Source: Bacteroidia bacterium (GTDB lineage Bacteria > Bacteroidota > Bacteroidia > Bacteroidales > Paludibacteraceae). Taken from it: DNA of 64,000 nt. Location: contig SAAO01000004.1 of NCBI GenBank assembly GCA_009929375.1, positions 62,001-126,000 of the forward strand, read 5' to 3'. A program made the position numbers and the translations under genes. Positions 8,417 to 17,307 of the stretch are shown piece by piece; positions within the stretch are counted from its first letter, which is position 1, and every line of letters begins with the position of its first letter. The notes under the pieces were generated by a model. That model did not search any database, was not told the origin of the DNA, and saw only the letters and a program-made list of their open reading frames with translations.

Positions 8417-11400
8417 ATGAAGAAAAGACAAAGCATTTTTTTGATATTGTTATTTATGTTTGTACCATTAATGGCACAAGAAAGGGTGACAATAAAAGGA
8501 CAAATCACGAATGAGAGTGATGGTGAAACATTGATTGGCGCAACTGTACAGGTTGTTGGCTCTACTTTGGCAACAATTACAGATTTTAATGGAAACTATC
8601 AGTTAGTTAATGTCCCTGTAAATAGTAAGGTGGAAATAAGATATGTGGGGATGAAGTCAAAAATTGTCGATATTAAAAATGGAGGAGAGTTTAATATCAC
8701 TCTAGAATCTAATTCAAAAGATTTAGATGAAGTAATTGTAGTTGGTTACGGTACTTCCCGTAAGCGTGATCTTACCGGTTCTATTGTTTCAATTAGTGGT
8801 GAAAGTCTTAAAACTTCACCTGGTCATAACCCTGTTAAATCACTTCAGGGCAAAGTTCCTGGTTTGGTTGTTACGAATACCGGAGCAGCAGGAGGAAACC
8901 CCGATGTAAAAATTCGTGGGGTTGGTACAACCTATTCCGGAACGCAGCCACTGTATATTGTGGATGGAATGTTTACGGATAATATCGATTTCGTAAATCC
9001 CAATGATATTGTTTCTACCGAAGTATTGAAAGATCCTTCCTCTTTAGCAATTTTTGGGGTTCAGGGTGCTAACGGAGTTATAATTGTTAGCACCAGACGT
9101 GCCGAAAAGGGAAAAATGAGTGTAAGTTACGATGGTTATGTTGGCTCACAAATTTTGCATAGCCGGGATAGGGTTAACTTGACTAATGCCGATCAGTTTA
9201 CCATGCTTTACAATGAGCAATTGAAAAACATGAACCCTGCATCTTCTGAATGGTCGGGCGATTTGTTGGGTGGAGGAACAGATTGGCAATCATTGATTTT
9301 TCGTAATGCCATGGTTACAAACCACGGTGTGACGATAGCAAACTCAACCGATAAGGCTAACTCAGTATTCTCATTGGGCTATTTTAAACAAGATGGTGTT
9401 GTAAAATATAATACCTATCAACGCTTTAATGCGCGTTGGGCAGGAGATTATCAGATCTCAAATCATATAAAAGTAGGAAGTAATATCACACTGACCCGTT
9501 GGGATAGTGATCCGGCAGCTGCAAGTGTGTCGAATGCGGTACAGGCTATTCCTACCTACTCACCCTACTCACCTACAGAAGATCATAATCCTGAAAATAT
9601 GGGTTCGTATTATACTCCATCTCCCGGAATACAAAAAGACGTTGCAAATCCGGTGGCTGTCATGGAAATCAACAAAGGAAACACTGAGACTTATGGGTAT
9701 AGGGCTGTGGGTAATGTGTATGCAGAGATCAATTTTTTGAAGGATTTCACATTTAAAGCTGTAGGTTACGCAGATTTGGGCGTTAGTTTGGGAAGTAAAT
9801 TTACACCGCGTTTCGATGTAAATAATGCAAATTCTAATTCTTCACATAAGAGCGAGACAACCCGTTTCTCCCGTAATTCCGATGAATACACAAAATATCA
9901 GGCAGATTTTCTGTTGAACTATAATAAAAAAATTGGCGAACACCGTATTGGAGGCCTTTTGGGATACACTGCGCGTATTCAGACAAGTCAGGGCTTTAAT
10001 GCATCAACCGACTCACTTATCAGTGGTACAACCTGGATTGTACCCAAAGATTTTTGGATGCTGAGTGCCGGTGCTGATCAGAACAGAGGCAATGGAGATT
10101 GGTATTCCGCTGAAGCATTCACTTCTTATTTAGGTCGATTAAATTATTCGTATGCAGATAAATATATTGCCGTATTGACTTTCAGGGGAGATGCTTCATC
10201 GAAATTTGCGAAAAAATACCGTTGGGGATATTTTCCATCTGTCGGTTTAGCCTGGATTGCTTCCGAAGAAAATTTTTTTGAGCCTCTAAAGGCTACAGTA
10301 GATTATTTAAAGTTAAAAGCATCGTGGGGTAAATTCGGCAACGATAAAATCGGAAATTACATGATGTATCCGCAAATTAATCCTCGTGGACAGCAAGTAG
10401 TTGTTAATGGAGTAACTTATTATCTTCCTACTCAGGCAAATCATCCCGATACTACCTTGCATTGGGAAGTAATCAAAGAATTTGATGCCGGTTTTGAAGC
10501 ACAATTATTCAAAAACCGAATGAAAATCGATGTAGATTACTACAATAAATTAACAACCGACATGTTAGCGTTTCTCGAAACCTCTTCGGGAATAAACAGT
10601 GTCGATGTTACAAATATTGGCTCAATACGTAATAGTGGAGTTGAATTTATACTTTCGTGGAACGACAAGATTGGCAAATTTAACTACGGCGCAAGTTTTA
10701 ATGGAGCTACACTGAATAATGAGGTGATAGCCATTGGCAATACGAATGCTGATATTGTAACCGGAAAATACCACCGTACATCGGTAGGGCATTCAGTAGG
10801 AGCTATTTACGGCTACGTACAGGATGGAATTTTCCAGAATCAATCCGAAATAGATGCTTATTATCCTGCTCCATGGACTTCGAAACCGGGCGATATCAGG
10901 TACAAAGATTTAAACGGGGACAATAAAATTACTTCCGCCGACCGCGATTTTATTGGCCGAACCATTCCAACATTTACATATGGTTTTAGTTTAAATGCTG
11001 CTTATGCAAATTTCGATGCCAATGTTGATTTCAATGGAGTTTATGGCAACGATATTATCAATACAAAAAAATTACCAACTTATGCGCAATTTAATTTTTA
11101 CACAACTTCGCTCAAACGCTGGCATGGCGAAGGAACTTCGACAGTAGAGCCTGCTCTGAATACTGCGCAGGGTCATAATTTTGAATCGTCGACCAACTTA
11201 CTCGAAAGTGGAGCTTATTTACGTTTGCGCTCGGTTCAACTTGGTTATAATTTTCCATTACAGTTAATTAAGAAAATAAATCTTTCGAAAGTGCGAGTGT
11301 ATGCCAATGCACAGAATTTACTGACATTCAGAAAAAATAGTGGATTCACTCCCGAAATTGGCGGTTCTATATTAGCTGGCTCAATCGATAGCGGCGGCAC

Positions 11401-11449
11401 TTATCCAATTCCTACTACTTACTCATTTGGCTTAACTGTTAATTTCTAA
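8417..11449 (+). CDS. susC: SusC/RagA family TonB-dependent outer-membrane transporter
   Basis: 1010 residues, the usual SusC size. Order: signal peptide (1-20), carboxypeptidase-regulatory-like beta domain (about 22-100), the SusC junction motif 'LDEVIVVGYGTSRKRDLTGS', plug domain (about 120-230), and a beta-barrel ending in Phe ('YSFGLTVNF'). It imports the oligosaccharides captured by its SusD partner into the periplasm, powered by TonB/ExbBD. The start is 33 nt after the GH144-like stop and the stop is 13 nt before susD, fitting one transcript. The ligand is not readable from sequence; the surrounding enzymes suggest a beta-glucan. Confidence 0.95.
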   Translation: MKKRQSIFLILLFMFVPLMAQERVTIKGQITNESDGETLIGATVQVVGSTLATITDFNGNYQLVNVPVNSKVEIRYVGMKSKIVDIKNGGEFNITLESNSKDLDEVIVVGYGTSRKRDLTGSIVSISGESLKTSPGHNPVKSLQGKVPGLVVTNTGAAGGNPDVKIRGVGTTYSGTQPLYIVDGMFTDNIDFVNPNDIVSTEVLKDPSSLAIFGVQGANGVIIVSTRRAEKGKMSVSYDGYVGSQILHSRDRVNLTNADQFTMLYNEQLKNMNPASSEWSGDLLGGGTDWQSLIFRNAMVTNHGVTIANSTDKANSVFSLGYFKQDGVVKYNTYQRFNARWAGDYQISNHIKVGSNITLTRWDSDPAAASVSNAVQAIPTYSPYSPTEDHNPENMGSYYTPSPGIQKDVANPVAVMEINKGNTETYGYRAVGNVYAEINFLKDFTFKAVGYADLGVSLGSKFTPRFDVNNANSNSSHKSETTRFSRNSDEYTKYQADFLLNYNKKIGEHRIGGLLGYTARIQTSQGFNASTDSLISGTTWIVPKDFWMLSAGADQNRGNGDWYSAEAFTSYLGRLNYSYADKYIAVLTFRGDASSKFAKKYRWGYFPSVGLAWIASEENFFEPLKATVDYLKLKASWGKFGNDKIGNYMMYPQINPRGQQVVVNGVTYYLPTQANHPDTTLHWEVIKEFDAGFEAQLFKNRMKIDVDYYNKLTTDMLAFLETSSGINSVDVTNIGSIRNSGVEFILSWNDKIGKFNYGASFNGATLNNEVIAIGNTNADIVTGKYHRTSVGHSVGAIYGYVQDGIFQNQSEIDAYYPAPWTSKPGDIRYKDLNGDNKITSADRDFIGRTIPTFTYGFSLNAAYANFDANVDFNGVYGNDIINTKKLPTYAQFNFYTTSLKRWHGEGTSTVEPALNTAQGHNFESSTNLLESGAYLRLRSVQLGYNFPLQLIKKINLSKVRVYANAQNLLTFRKNSGFTPEIGGSILAGSIDSGGTYPIPTTYSFGLTVNF

Positions 11450-11462
11450 AATTATTACAATC

Positions 11463-12944
11463 ATGAAAAAGTACATTTTATATATCGCTGTGGTTTTTAT
11501 TGGTTTCGGTTGTGCCGACGATTTTCTTGAATTATATCCAAAAGGATATTATCACCCAAAAAACTATACTCCTGACATGGAAATAGATGCCACAATTTTG
11601 GCCGAGGGAAAATTAGCCGAAGCGTATGCTACATTGCGAGCGTGGGGTTTTCAGTGGGGTGGGTTAGGAATGCATAGCTACACCACACCTGATGCCGAAA
11701 AGGGAAGTACACCGAGCGATGGGGGTGAAGTTACTCAATTTAAATCGTTGAGTTATACATCAAGTAACGGGCCAATAAAGGATTATTATGCAAGTTGCTA
11801 CAGTAGTATTGTACTTTCTAACGAAGCACTTGTAATTGCCAATGCATTGGCTGATAGTGTTGTAAAGAAGAAAACCTACCAAGCGGAAGCACTATTCCTT
11901 CGTTCGGTAATGTATTTCCGGTTAGCTCAGGCTTTTGGAGGAGTTCCGTATATTACTACAGTTCTGAGCGCTACCGATAAAATTCCAGCACGCTCCACGC
12001 GTGATGAAATTTGGAGCAATATTGAAAAAGATTTATTGCTAGCTATTCCACATTTGCCCACACGTATGATGCTGGTTGCCAGTGGAAATACTGGCCGTGC
12101 AACTCAAAATGCAGCAAGAGCAGTATTAGCAAAAGTATATTTATACCAAAAAAGGTGGTCGGAAGCATTGGCGCAAACTACAGCAATTATTACTTCGGGC
12201 GATAATGACCTGACAACTCCATATGATCAAATATTTAATGAGCCTAATGAGTTTGGCCCCGAATCAGTATTCGAAGTGTATTGCGAACAAAAACCAACTG
12301 AAAAAATATTCCTTTCGAGTCAATATGGACAAATACAGGGATTCAGAGGCATTCCTAATTTAGGCTGGGGATTCAACGGTCCGAGTCAGGCATTGATGGA
12401 TGCATACGAAGCAGGTGACCCTCGCAAAGCAGCAACAGTTTTGGCTGATGGAGAAACGATTGAAGGCAAAAAAACAAAAGCAGATGCAGCAGCATATAAA
12501 TTCTTTAATAAAAAGGTTTATGTAAGTCTTGCAGAAAGGGCTTTGTATGGTCGCTCAACCGATATTCAGGCTTATTGGTTGAATATCCGTTTGATACGTT
12601 ACGCCGATGTGCTTTTGATGCATGCTGAGGCCGCTTGTGAGTTGGGCAATAGTACCGAAGCGCTTGCAAAACTTGAAATGGTACGTGAACGTGCCCGTGG
12701 TGGAAATTCATCTGTACTTCCCAAAATTACCACAACAAATAAAGAAGAACTCAGGGCTAAAATTCATCACGAAAGGCGAATTGAATTAGCATTGGAATGG
12801 GAACGATTCTTCGATTTGGTACGTTGGGATGAGGCAAAAACTGCCATTACAGGTTTTGTAGTTGGCAAACATGAACTATTTCCAATTCCACAAACTGAAA
12901 TTGATAAATCGGAAGGAGCTATTGTTCAAAATCCGGGATATTGA
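11463..12944 (+). CDS. susD: SusD/RagB family glycan-binding lipoprotein
   Basis: 493 residues. A lipoprotein signal ('VVFIGFGCADDFLELYPKGY', lipidated Cys17) is followed by SusD-like TPR helices ('YQAEALFLRSVMYFRLAQAF', 'NAARAVLAKVYLYQKRWSEA') and the characteristic C-terminal region ('HHERRIELALEWERFFDLVR', ending 'FPIPQTEIDKSEGAIVQNPG'). It is the surface lid of the SusC transporter, binding the polysaccharide or its fragments outside the cell. The acidic residues after the Cys fit a surface lipoprotein export signal. The TGA stop abuts the left arm of a palindromic repeat. Confidence 0.95.
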   Translation: MKKYILYIAVVFIGFGCADDFLELYPKGYYHPKNYTPDMEIDATILAEGKLAEAYATLRAWGFQWGGLGMHSYTTPDAEKGSTPSDGGEVTQFKSLSYTSSNGPIKDYYASCYSSIVLSNEALVIANALADSVVKKKTYQAEALFLRSVMYFRLAQAFGGVPYITTVLSATDKIPARSTRDEIWSNIEKDLLLAIPHLPTRMMLVASGNTGRATQNAARAVLAKVYLYQKRWSEALAQTTAIITSGDNDLTTPYDQIFNEPNEFGPESVFEVYCEQKPTEKIFLSSQYGQIQGFRGIPNLGWGFNGPSQALMDAYEAGDPRKAATVLADGETIEGKKTKADAAAYKFFNKKVYVSLAERALYGRSTDIQAYWLNIRLIRYADVLLMHAEAACELGNSTEALAKLEMVRERARGGNSSVLPKITTTNKEELRAKIHHERRIELALEWERFFDLVRWDEAKTAITGFVVGKHELFPIPQTEIDKSEGAIVQNPGY

Positions 12945-13050
12945 CCCCTAACCCCTAAAAGGGATGCATAATCAGAATACGAGATTAATGAAAACACTAA
13001 TAATAAATATTCGAACTAACCTCAAATCCCCTATTAAGGGGTTAGGGAGC
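12944..13050. mobile_element. Palindromic C/G-rich element, ~107 bp, entering a lipoprotein gene
   Basis: Left arm 12944-12964 ('cccctaacccctaaaaggga') and right arm 13027-13050 ('tcccctattaaggggttagg' core) are inverted copies of the same end sequence found in purL and after GH3, in a slightly eroded form. The copy starts at the susD stop codon and runs into the coding sequence of the next gene. There it encodes 'SPIKGLGSS', the same frame that reads 'SPFRGLGGS' at the right end of the purL insertion. The intervening sequence supplies the start codon of the GH144-like lipoprotein. Confidence 0.65.
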
Positions 13051-14655
13051 AGCATTCTTATATTAGTAGTTTTCATGTTTTTTTCCTGTAAAGATCCGGT
13101 TGTACCAACCATTACTGTTGTTAAGAACGATGAAACCTATTCGCCTTCGAAAGTGAGAGCGGTTATGGATGAATGGCAACGCAAAAACTTCAACTTCTTC
13201 TTCAACGGAGCTTCACCAACCGGAATGGCTCTCGAAGGGAACGACAGGGGAGATGTGGTTACAACAGGAGGTAGTGGCTTTGGTGTGATGGCTCTTATTG
13301 TTGGGACTGAACGTGGTTGGATAACCCGCGAACAATCAACAACACACATGCAAAAAATAGTTCGTTTTCTGGGGAAAGCTGAACGTTACAAAGGAGCCTG
13401 GTCGCACTGGTATAACCCCGATGGGACTGCACACGCTTTTGGCGATCAGGTAAAAACAGGAGATATAATTGAAACTGCTTTTATGATGGCTGGTTTGTTG
13501 GCTGCCGGAGAGTATTATACAAATACAACGGCTGTTGAGAAGGAAATACGCGATTCGGTTGCTTCTTTTTGGAAAACAATAAACTGGAGATTTTTTGCCG
13601 GAACAGACAATGCCCTGAATTGGCTCTATTATTCGCAGGAAAATCGCCTGACTATGCACATCAAAGGTTGGAACGAAGGTTTAATCAGCTATATTTTAGC
13701 ATTGGGAGCACCTGAACCAATGAATATTAGTGCAGATGTGTACAACAATGGTTGGTTAAGTGGCGGAGGTATTCTGAACAGAACAGGTAAGTTTTATGGT
13801 TACGATTTACCTTTGGGCGAGAACTATGGTGGTCCTATGTTTTTTGCACATTATTCGTTTTTGGGCCTGAACCCTAATTTAATGGAAGATAATTATGCTA
13901 ATTATTGGCTACAAAATGTAGGTCATACGATGATAAACAGACATTATTGCGTTTACGAAGCACCAAAAAGCTTTAAATACAGCGAACGTGATTGGGGGCT
14001 CACCGCTTGTTACGGTGGTCGTCCTCCCTGGGAGTATTCCGCCCGTTCTCCTTTAAATGATGATGGGGTTCTGGCCCCCACGGCTGCTTTGGGCTCATAT
14101 CCGTATACGCCTTTTTACAGCACACAGGTATTGATGCATTTGGCTGAAAATAGTCTGGCTCATGGTACTTATGGTTTTGTGGACGCTTATTCGCCTGAAA
14201 CATCTACTTCGGAAAAAAAACATTTGGCTATTGATCAGGGACCAATTGTCGTTATGATGGAAAACTATCGTAGCGGATTAATATGGAATTTGTTGATGAA
14301 AAATCCAGATATACAAAAAGGACTCGTATTGGCAGGTATGAAAGCAAAACCTGATTACAAAGAGGGATTTCACAAAGCAATATCAAACACTTATACAAAA
14401 GAATACGATATGATGCGACATCCAGACAGGGAGAGTTTTGAACTGGATTATTTTTTAAGTTCAGCTGGAGCAACCTGTTTTAAAATAAAAAGTGCCAATG
14501 ATTCTTTAGTAAAAGACACAACACTAAATAGTTTGTCAGGTGAAAATACTTTCAGATTTAAAAACACGAACTCCATATTGAATGGAAAACAGTATACTAT
14601 AACGATGACCACGCCATCAAACAAGAGTTATTCGTTGATAGTTCGTTTAAGATAA
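12988..14655 (+). CDS. Second GH144-like (glycoamylase-domain) lipoprotein
   Basis: About 555 residues, related to the protein at 6806-8383: shared 'VVTTGGSGFGVMALIVGTER', 'GDIIETAFMMAGLLAAGEYY', 'GGPMFFAHYSFLGLNP' and 'IDQGPIVVMMENYRSGLIWN'. It lacks the N-terminal Fn3-like domain but has a C-terminal beta domain of about 90 residues (from 'RESFELDYFLSSAGATCFKI'). The lipoprotein signal ends 'ILILVVFMFFSCKDP'. The acidic DDGG of the first enzyme reads VKTG here, so activity or specificity may differ. The N-terminal residues 'NLKSPIKGLGSS' come from a palindromic element; an alternative start is at 12964. It may act at the cell surface on long polymer while the first copy acts in the periplasm (inference). 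Confidence 0.75.
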   Translation: MKTLIINIRTNLKSPIKGLGSSILILVVFMFFSCKDPVVPTITVVKNDETYSPSKVRAVMDEWQRKNFNFFFNGASPTGMALEGNDRGDVVTTGGSGFGVMALIVGTERGWITREQSTTHMQKIVRFLGKAERYKGAWSHWYNPDGTAHAFGDQVKTGDIIETAFMMAGLLAAGEYYTNTTAVEKEIRDSVASFWKTINWRFFAGTDNALNWLYYSQENRLTMHIKGWNEGLISYILALGAPEPMNISADVYNNGWLSGGGILNRTGKFYGYDLPLGENYGGPMFFAHYSFLGLNPNLMEDNYANYWLQNVGHTMINRHYCVYEAPKSFKYSERDWGLTACYGGRPPWEYSARSPLNDDGVLAPTAALGSYPYTPFYSTQVLMHLAENSLAHGTYGFVDAYSPETSTSEKKHLAIDQGPIVVMMENYRSGLIWNLLMKNPDIQKGLVLAGMKAKPDYKEGFHKAISNTYTKEYDMMRHPDRESFELDYFLSSAGATCFKIKSANDSLVKDTTLNSLSGENTFRFKNTNSILNGKQYTITMTTPSNKSYSLIVRLR

Positions 14656-14698
14656 GTAAAACAAATAATTTTTTATTAATCCTTAAATTTTTATTTTT

Positions 14699-17209
14699 AT
14701 GAAACAGTTTTTTACTTTACTGGTAACTGTGCTCACATTCAGTGCTTTTACCTTTGCTCAGGAAACTTTTGTTCTTGACAATTTTGAGAATGGGTTGGTG
14801 AATTTCACCGATGTTGTAAATGGAAATCCTCCTGCACATTTTGATTATGCAGTAGTGGATAATCCCGTAAAAGCTGGAATAAATACCAGCAATAAAGTAT
14901 GGGAATGGAAGCGCTTTGATGCTGAAGCGGATAACAAAATTTGGGCCGGTTTTTATGCTACATTGAAAACTGAAATTCCGAAAGGTTATCATCGCATTGA
15001 AGTTAAGTATTTGCGTAAAAATTCAACATCGCAATTGAAGATTAAATGCGAAGGTGCAGTTAGCAAAGAAATTGCTCCGGTTAACGCAGCCTCAAAAACA
15101 AACGAATGGGAAACGCTGGTTTTTGACATTTATGCAAACGGAATTAAAAACATCAAAGTTTTCAGTATGTTTCCAGACTTTTACGAACCTATTGATGCAA
15201 GTGCAATAGTTTATATCGATGACATTAAAATTATTTACGATCCTACTATCGTACCACCTCCTGCACCAACTTCAATTTCGTTTTTTACAAATAGCGCCAG
15301 TAATCTTTTTCACGATCAAAGTTGGGTAAATCAAACTTCACCGAGTACAGTTAATGCAGTTCTTTGGTCTGATCCAACACAACCAGGAGATAAATTACCA
15401 GTAGTAACTACTCCTGTGAAAGATGGTGCCAATGCGCTTAAACTTCAGTGGAAGTCGGTTCCAACAGGCGATTGGATGGCTTTGGTTGCAGCTATTGGCT
15501 GGGTACCTGCTGATCTTTCGCAAATGACGCATCTCAAATTCTGGGTTAACTCTCCAGTTACAATAGCTAAAGCCGATTTACCTAAATTGCGTTTCGAAGC
15601 TACAAGCGGTAATCCAAACAATACAGGTAAAGTACTTATGGGTAATTACCTGACTTCCGATTTAGCTGCAAATACATGGACTGAGGTTTCAATTCCATTG
15701 GCTGATATTTGGGCCGCTGACCCCGCATTCTTGTCGAAAGATGTAGTAAAAGGAATATTTTTCTCGCAAAATACAACTGATAATGTGGAACACACCATGT
15801 TTATCGACGAAATAAAATTCGAAAAAGTAACACCTGCTTTAGTCCTGTTTTCGAATAGTTCTGATGATAGATTCCATGATCAAAGTTGGACAAATGTAAC
15901 TGCACCCAGTACTTTAGCAGGAGTTCTGTGGTCAGATCCAACACAGCCGGGCGATAAATTACCTGTTGTAACCACTCCTGTAAAAGATGGTGCAAATGCA
16001 TTGAAATTGCAGTGGAAATCGACCGAAGGTGGTTCGTGGATGGCTTTGGTTGCCGCTGTTGGTTGGACTTCTTTTGATTTGACTCCGATGACGCATTTAT
16101 CGTTCTGGGTAAATTCTCCGGTACGCATCAACAGAGAATTACTTCCAAATATTTACCTGGAATCGCATAGCGGAAATCCAAATAAAACGGGCAAATTACC
16201 AATGGGTAATTATGTAATAAGTCTGGCAGCTAACACCTGGACTGAGGTAAGAATTCCTTTGGCCGATTTGTATGCAACCAATCCTGCATTCACAGCAAAA
16301 GATGTGGTAAAGGGTATTTTCTTTGAACAACGTGTGGTAGATGCAACTGAACGTACCATGTATATGGACGAGTTCAAATTTATTGCACTTCCTGCAAGCG
16401 CAGCTAATGCCAGTATGTTTATTGATTTTGGTGAAAATAATCCAGCTTTAATGATGGAAGGTAACTGGAACAACGTAACAGACCATCAGGCTGCTAATAC
16501 AAAGTTGATTGATGAATCAGGAAATGCAACGGGTATTACCTTGGCAGTTACTGATCCATTTTACAATGGATATAACTCATCAGGAACTTCTGTGCCTACC
16601 GGAAATGCTGCTATTTTTTCCGGGAATGCAGGAGCGGATAATTTCTTTGGCAATGGCGCTGTTTGGGGTACAACTGCAGCTAATCCTGAAGGTATTATCA
16701 CATTCAGTGGATTAAATCCGGCTAAATTCTATTCGTTTAAAATTTTTGCTTCACGTACAGGTGTTACCAATATCAGAGACGCCAGGTATACGATGACAGG
16801 TTTGGGAGCAGATGTAAGCGATACTTTAAACGCATCTAACAATACGTCGCGCATAGCCGAAATCTCCAATGTGAAACCTACTGCCGAAGGTGTTATTGTA
16901 TTCAAAACTGAAGCAGGCCCCAATAATAATAGTGCTGAGAAATTCTATTTCCTTGGAGCTATGAAAATTTCGGTAAGTGATGCCCCTACCTCAGTTTTCA
17001 CTCCAAAATCAACAGAAACAATCAATGCAATGTATAACAACGGAGTATTAAAACTGTCGGATTACACAGGATTGGTTCGTGTTTACGGTCTTGCCGGTAA
17101 TTTGGTTGCCGAAAAACAGGTCGTGTTTGGATATGCCCAAATGCAACTTAACAAAGGCATTTACATTGTAAATACTGCCGAAGGAAATGCAAAATTATTT
17201 GTGAAATAA
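14699..17209 (+). CDS. Secreted multimodular protein, probable glycan-binding, T9SS-like C-terminus
   Basis: 836 residues with a signal peptide ('TLLVTVLTFSAFTFAQE'). After an N-terminal beta domain (about 20-180) come two tandem copies of a ~185-residue module (about 197-380 and 381-560), almost identical in places ('DPTQPGDKLPVVTTPVKDGA' occurs in both). A different module follows (about 575-760, starting 'MFIDFGENNPALMMEGNWNN'), then a C-terminal sorting-like domain ending 'GIYIVNTAEGNAKLFVK'. No catalytic motif is visible. Both module types recur in the SGNH hydrolase next door. The likely role is glycan binding at the surface or in the medium for this locus; the modules look carbohydrate-binding by size and beta character, but I cannot name a CBM family. 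Confidence 0.6.
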   Translation: MKQFFTLLVTVLTFSAFTFAQETFVLDNFENGLVNFTDVVNGNPPAHFDYAVVDNPVKAGINTSNKVWEWKRFDAEADNKIWAGFYATLKTEIPKGYHRIEVKYLRKNSTSQLKIKCEGAVSKEIAPVNAASKTNEWETLVFDIYANGIKNIKVFSMFPDFYEPIDASAIVYIDDIKIIYDPTIVPPPAPTSISFFTNSASNLFHDQSWVNQTSPSTVNAVLWSDPTQPGDKLPVVTTPVKDGANALKLQWKSVPTGDWMALVAAIGWVPADLSQMTHLKFWVNSPVTIAKADLPKLRFEATSGNPNNTGKVLMGNYLTSDLAANTWTEVSIPLADIWAADPAFLSKDVVKGIFFSQNTTDNVEHTMFIDEIKFEKVTPALVLFSNSSDDRFHDQSWTNVTAPSTLAGVLWSDPTQPGDKLPVVTTPVKDGANALKLQWKSTEGGSWMALVAAVGWTSFDLTPMTHLSFWVNSPVRINRELLPNIYLESHSGNPNKTGKLPMGNYVISLAANTWTEVRIPLADLYATNPAFTAKDVVKGIFFEQRVVDATERTMYMDEFKFIALPASAANASMFIDFGENNPALMMEGNWNNVTDHQAANTKLIDESGNATGITLAVTDPFYNGYNSSGTSVPTGNAAIFSGNAGADNFFGNGAVWGTTAANPEGIITFSGLNPAKFYSFKIFASRTGVTNIRDARYTMTGLGADVSDTLNASNNTSRIAEISNVKPTAEGVIVFKTEAGPNNNSAEKFYFLGAMKISVSDAPTSVFTPKSTETINAMYNNGVLKLSDYTGLVRVYGLAGNLVAEKQVVFGYAQMQLNKGIYIVNTAEGNAKLFVK

Positions 17210-17221
17210 TTGAAATCAATG

Positions 17222-17267
17222 GTATTCCCGACAGTTGAAAACAATTGACCGTCGGGAATATCTTTTA
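17222..17267 (+). terminator. Hairpin terminator between the modular protein and the SGNH gene
   Basis: 'tattcccgac' pairs with 'gtcgggaata' around an inner agttg/caatt stem with a small bulge, followed by 'tcttttat'. It lies 13 nt after the stop codon. It could end most transcripts or attenuate expression of the SGNH gene 40 nt further on. Confidence 0.6.
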
Positions 17268-17307
17268 TATATTGATGTAATAAAAGTGCTAATAAAATTC
17301 TTAGTAA

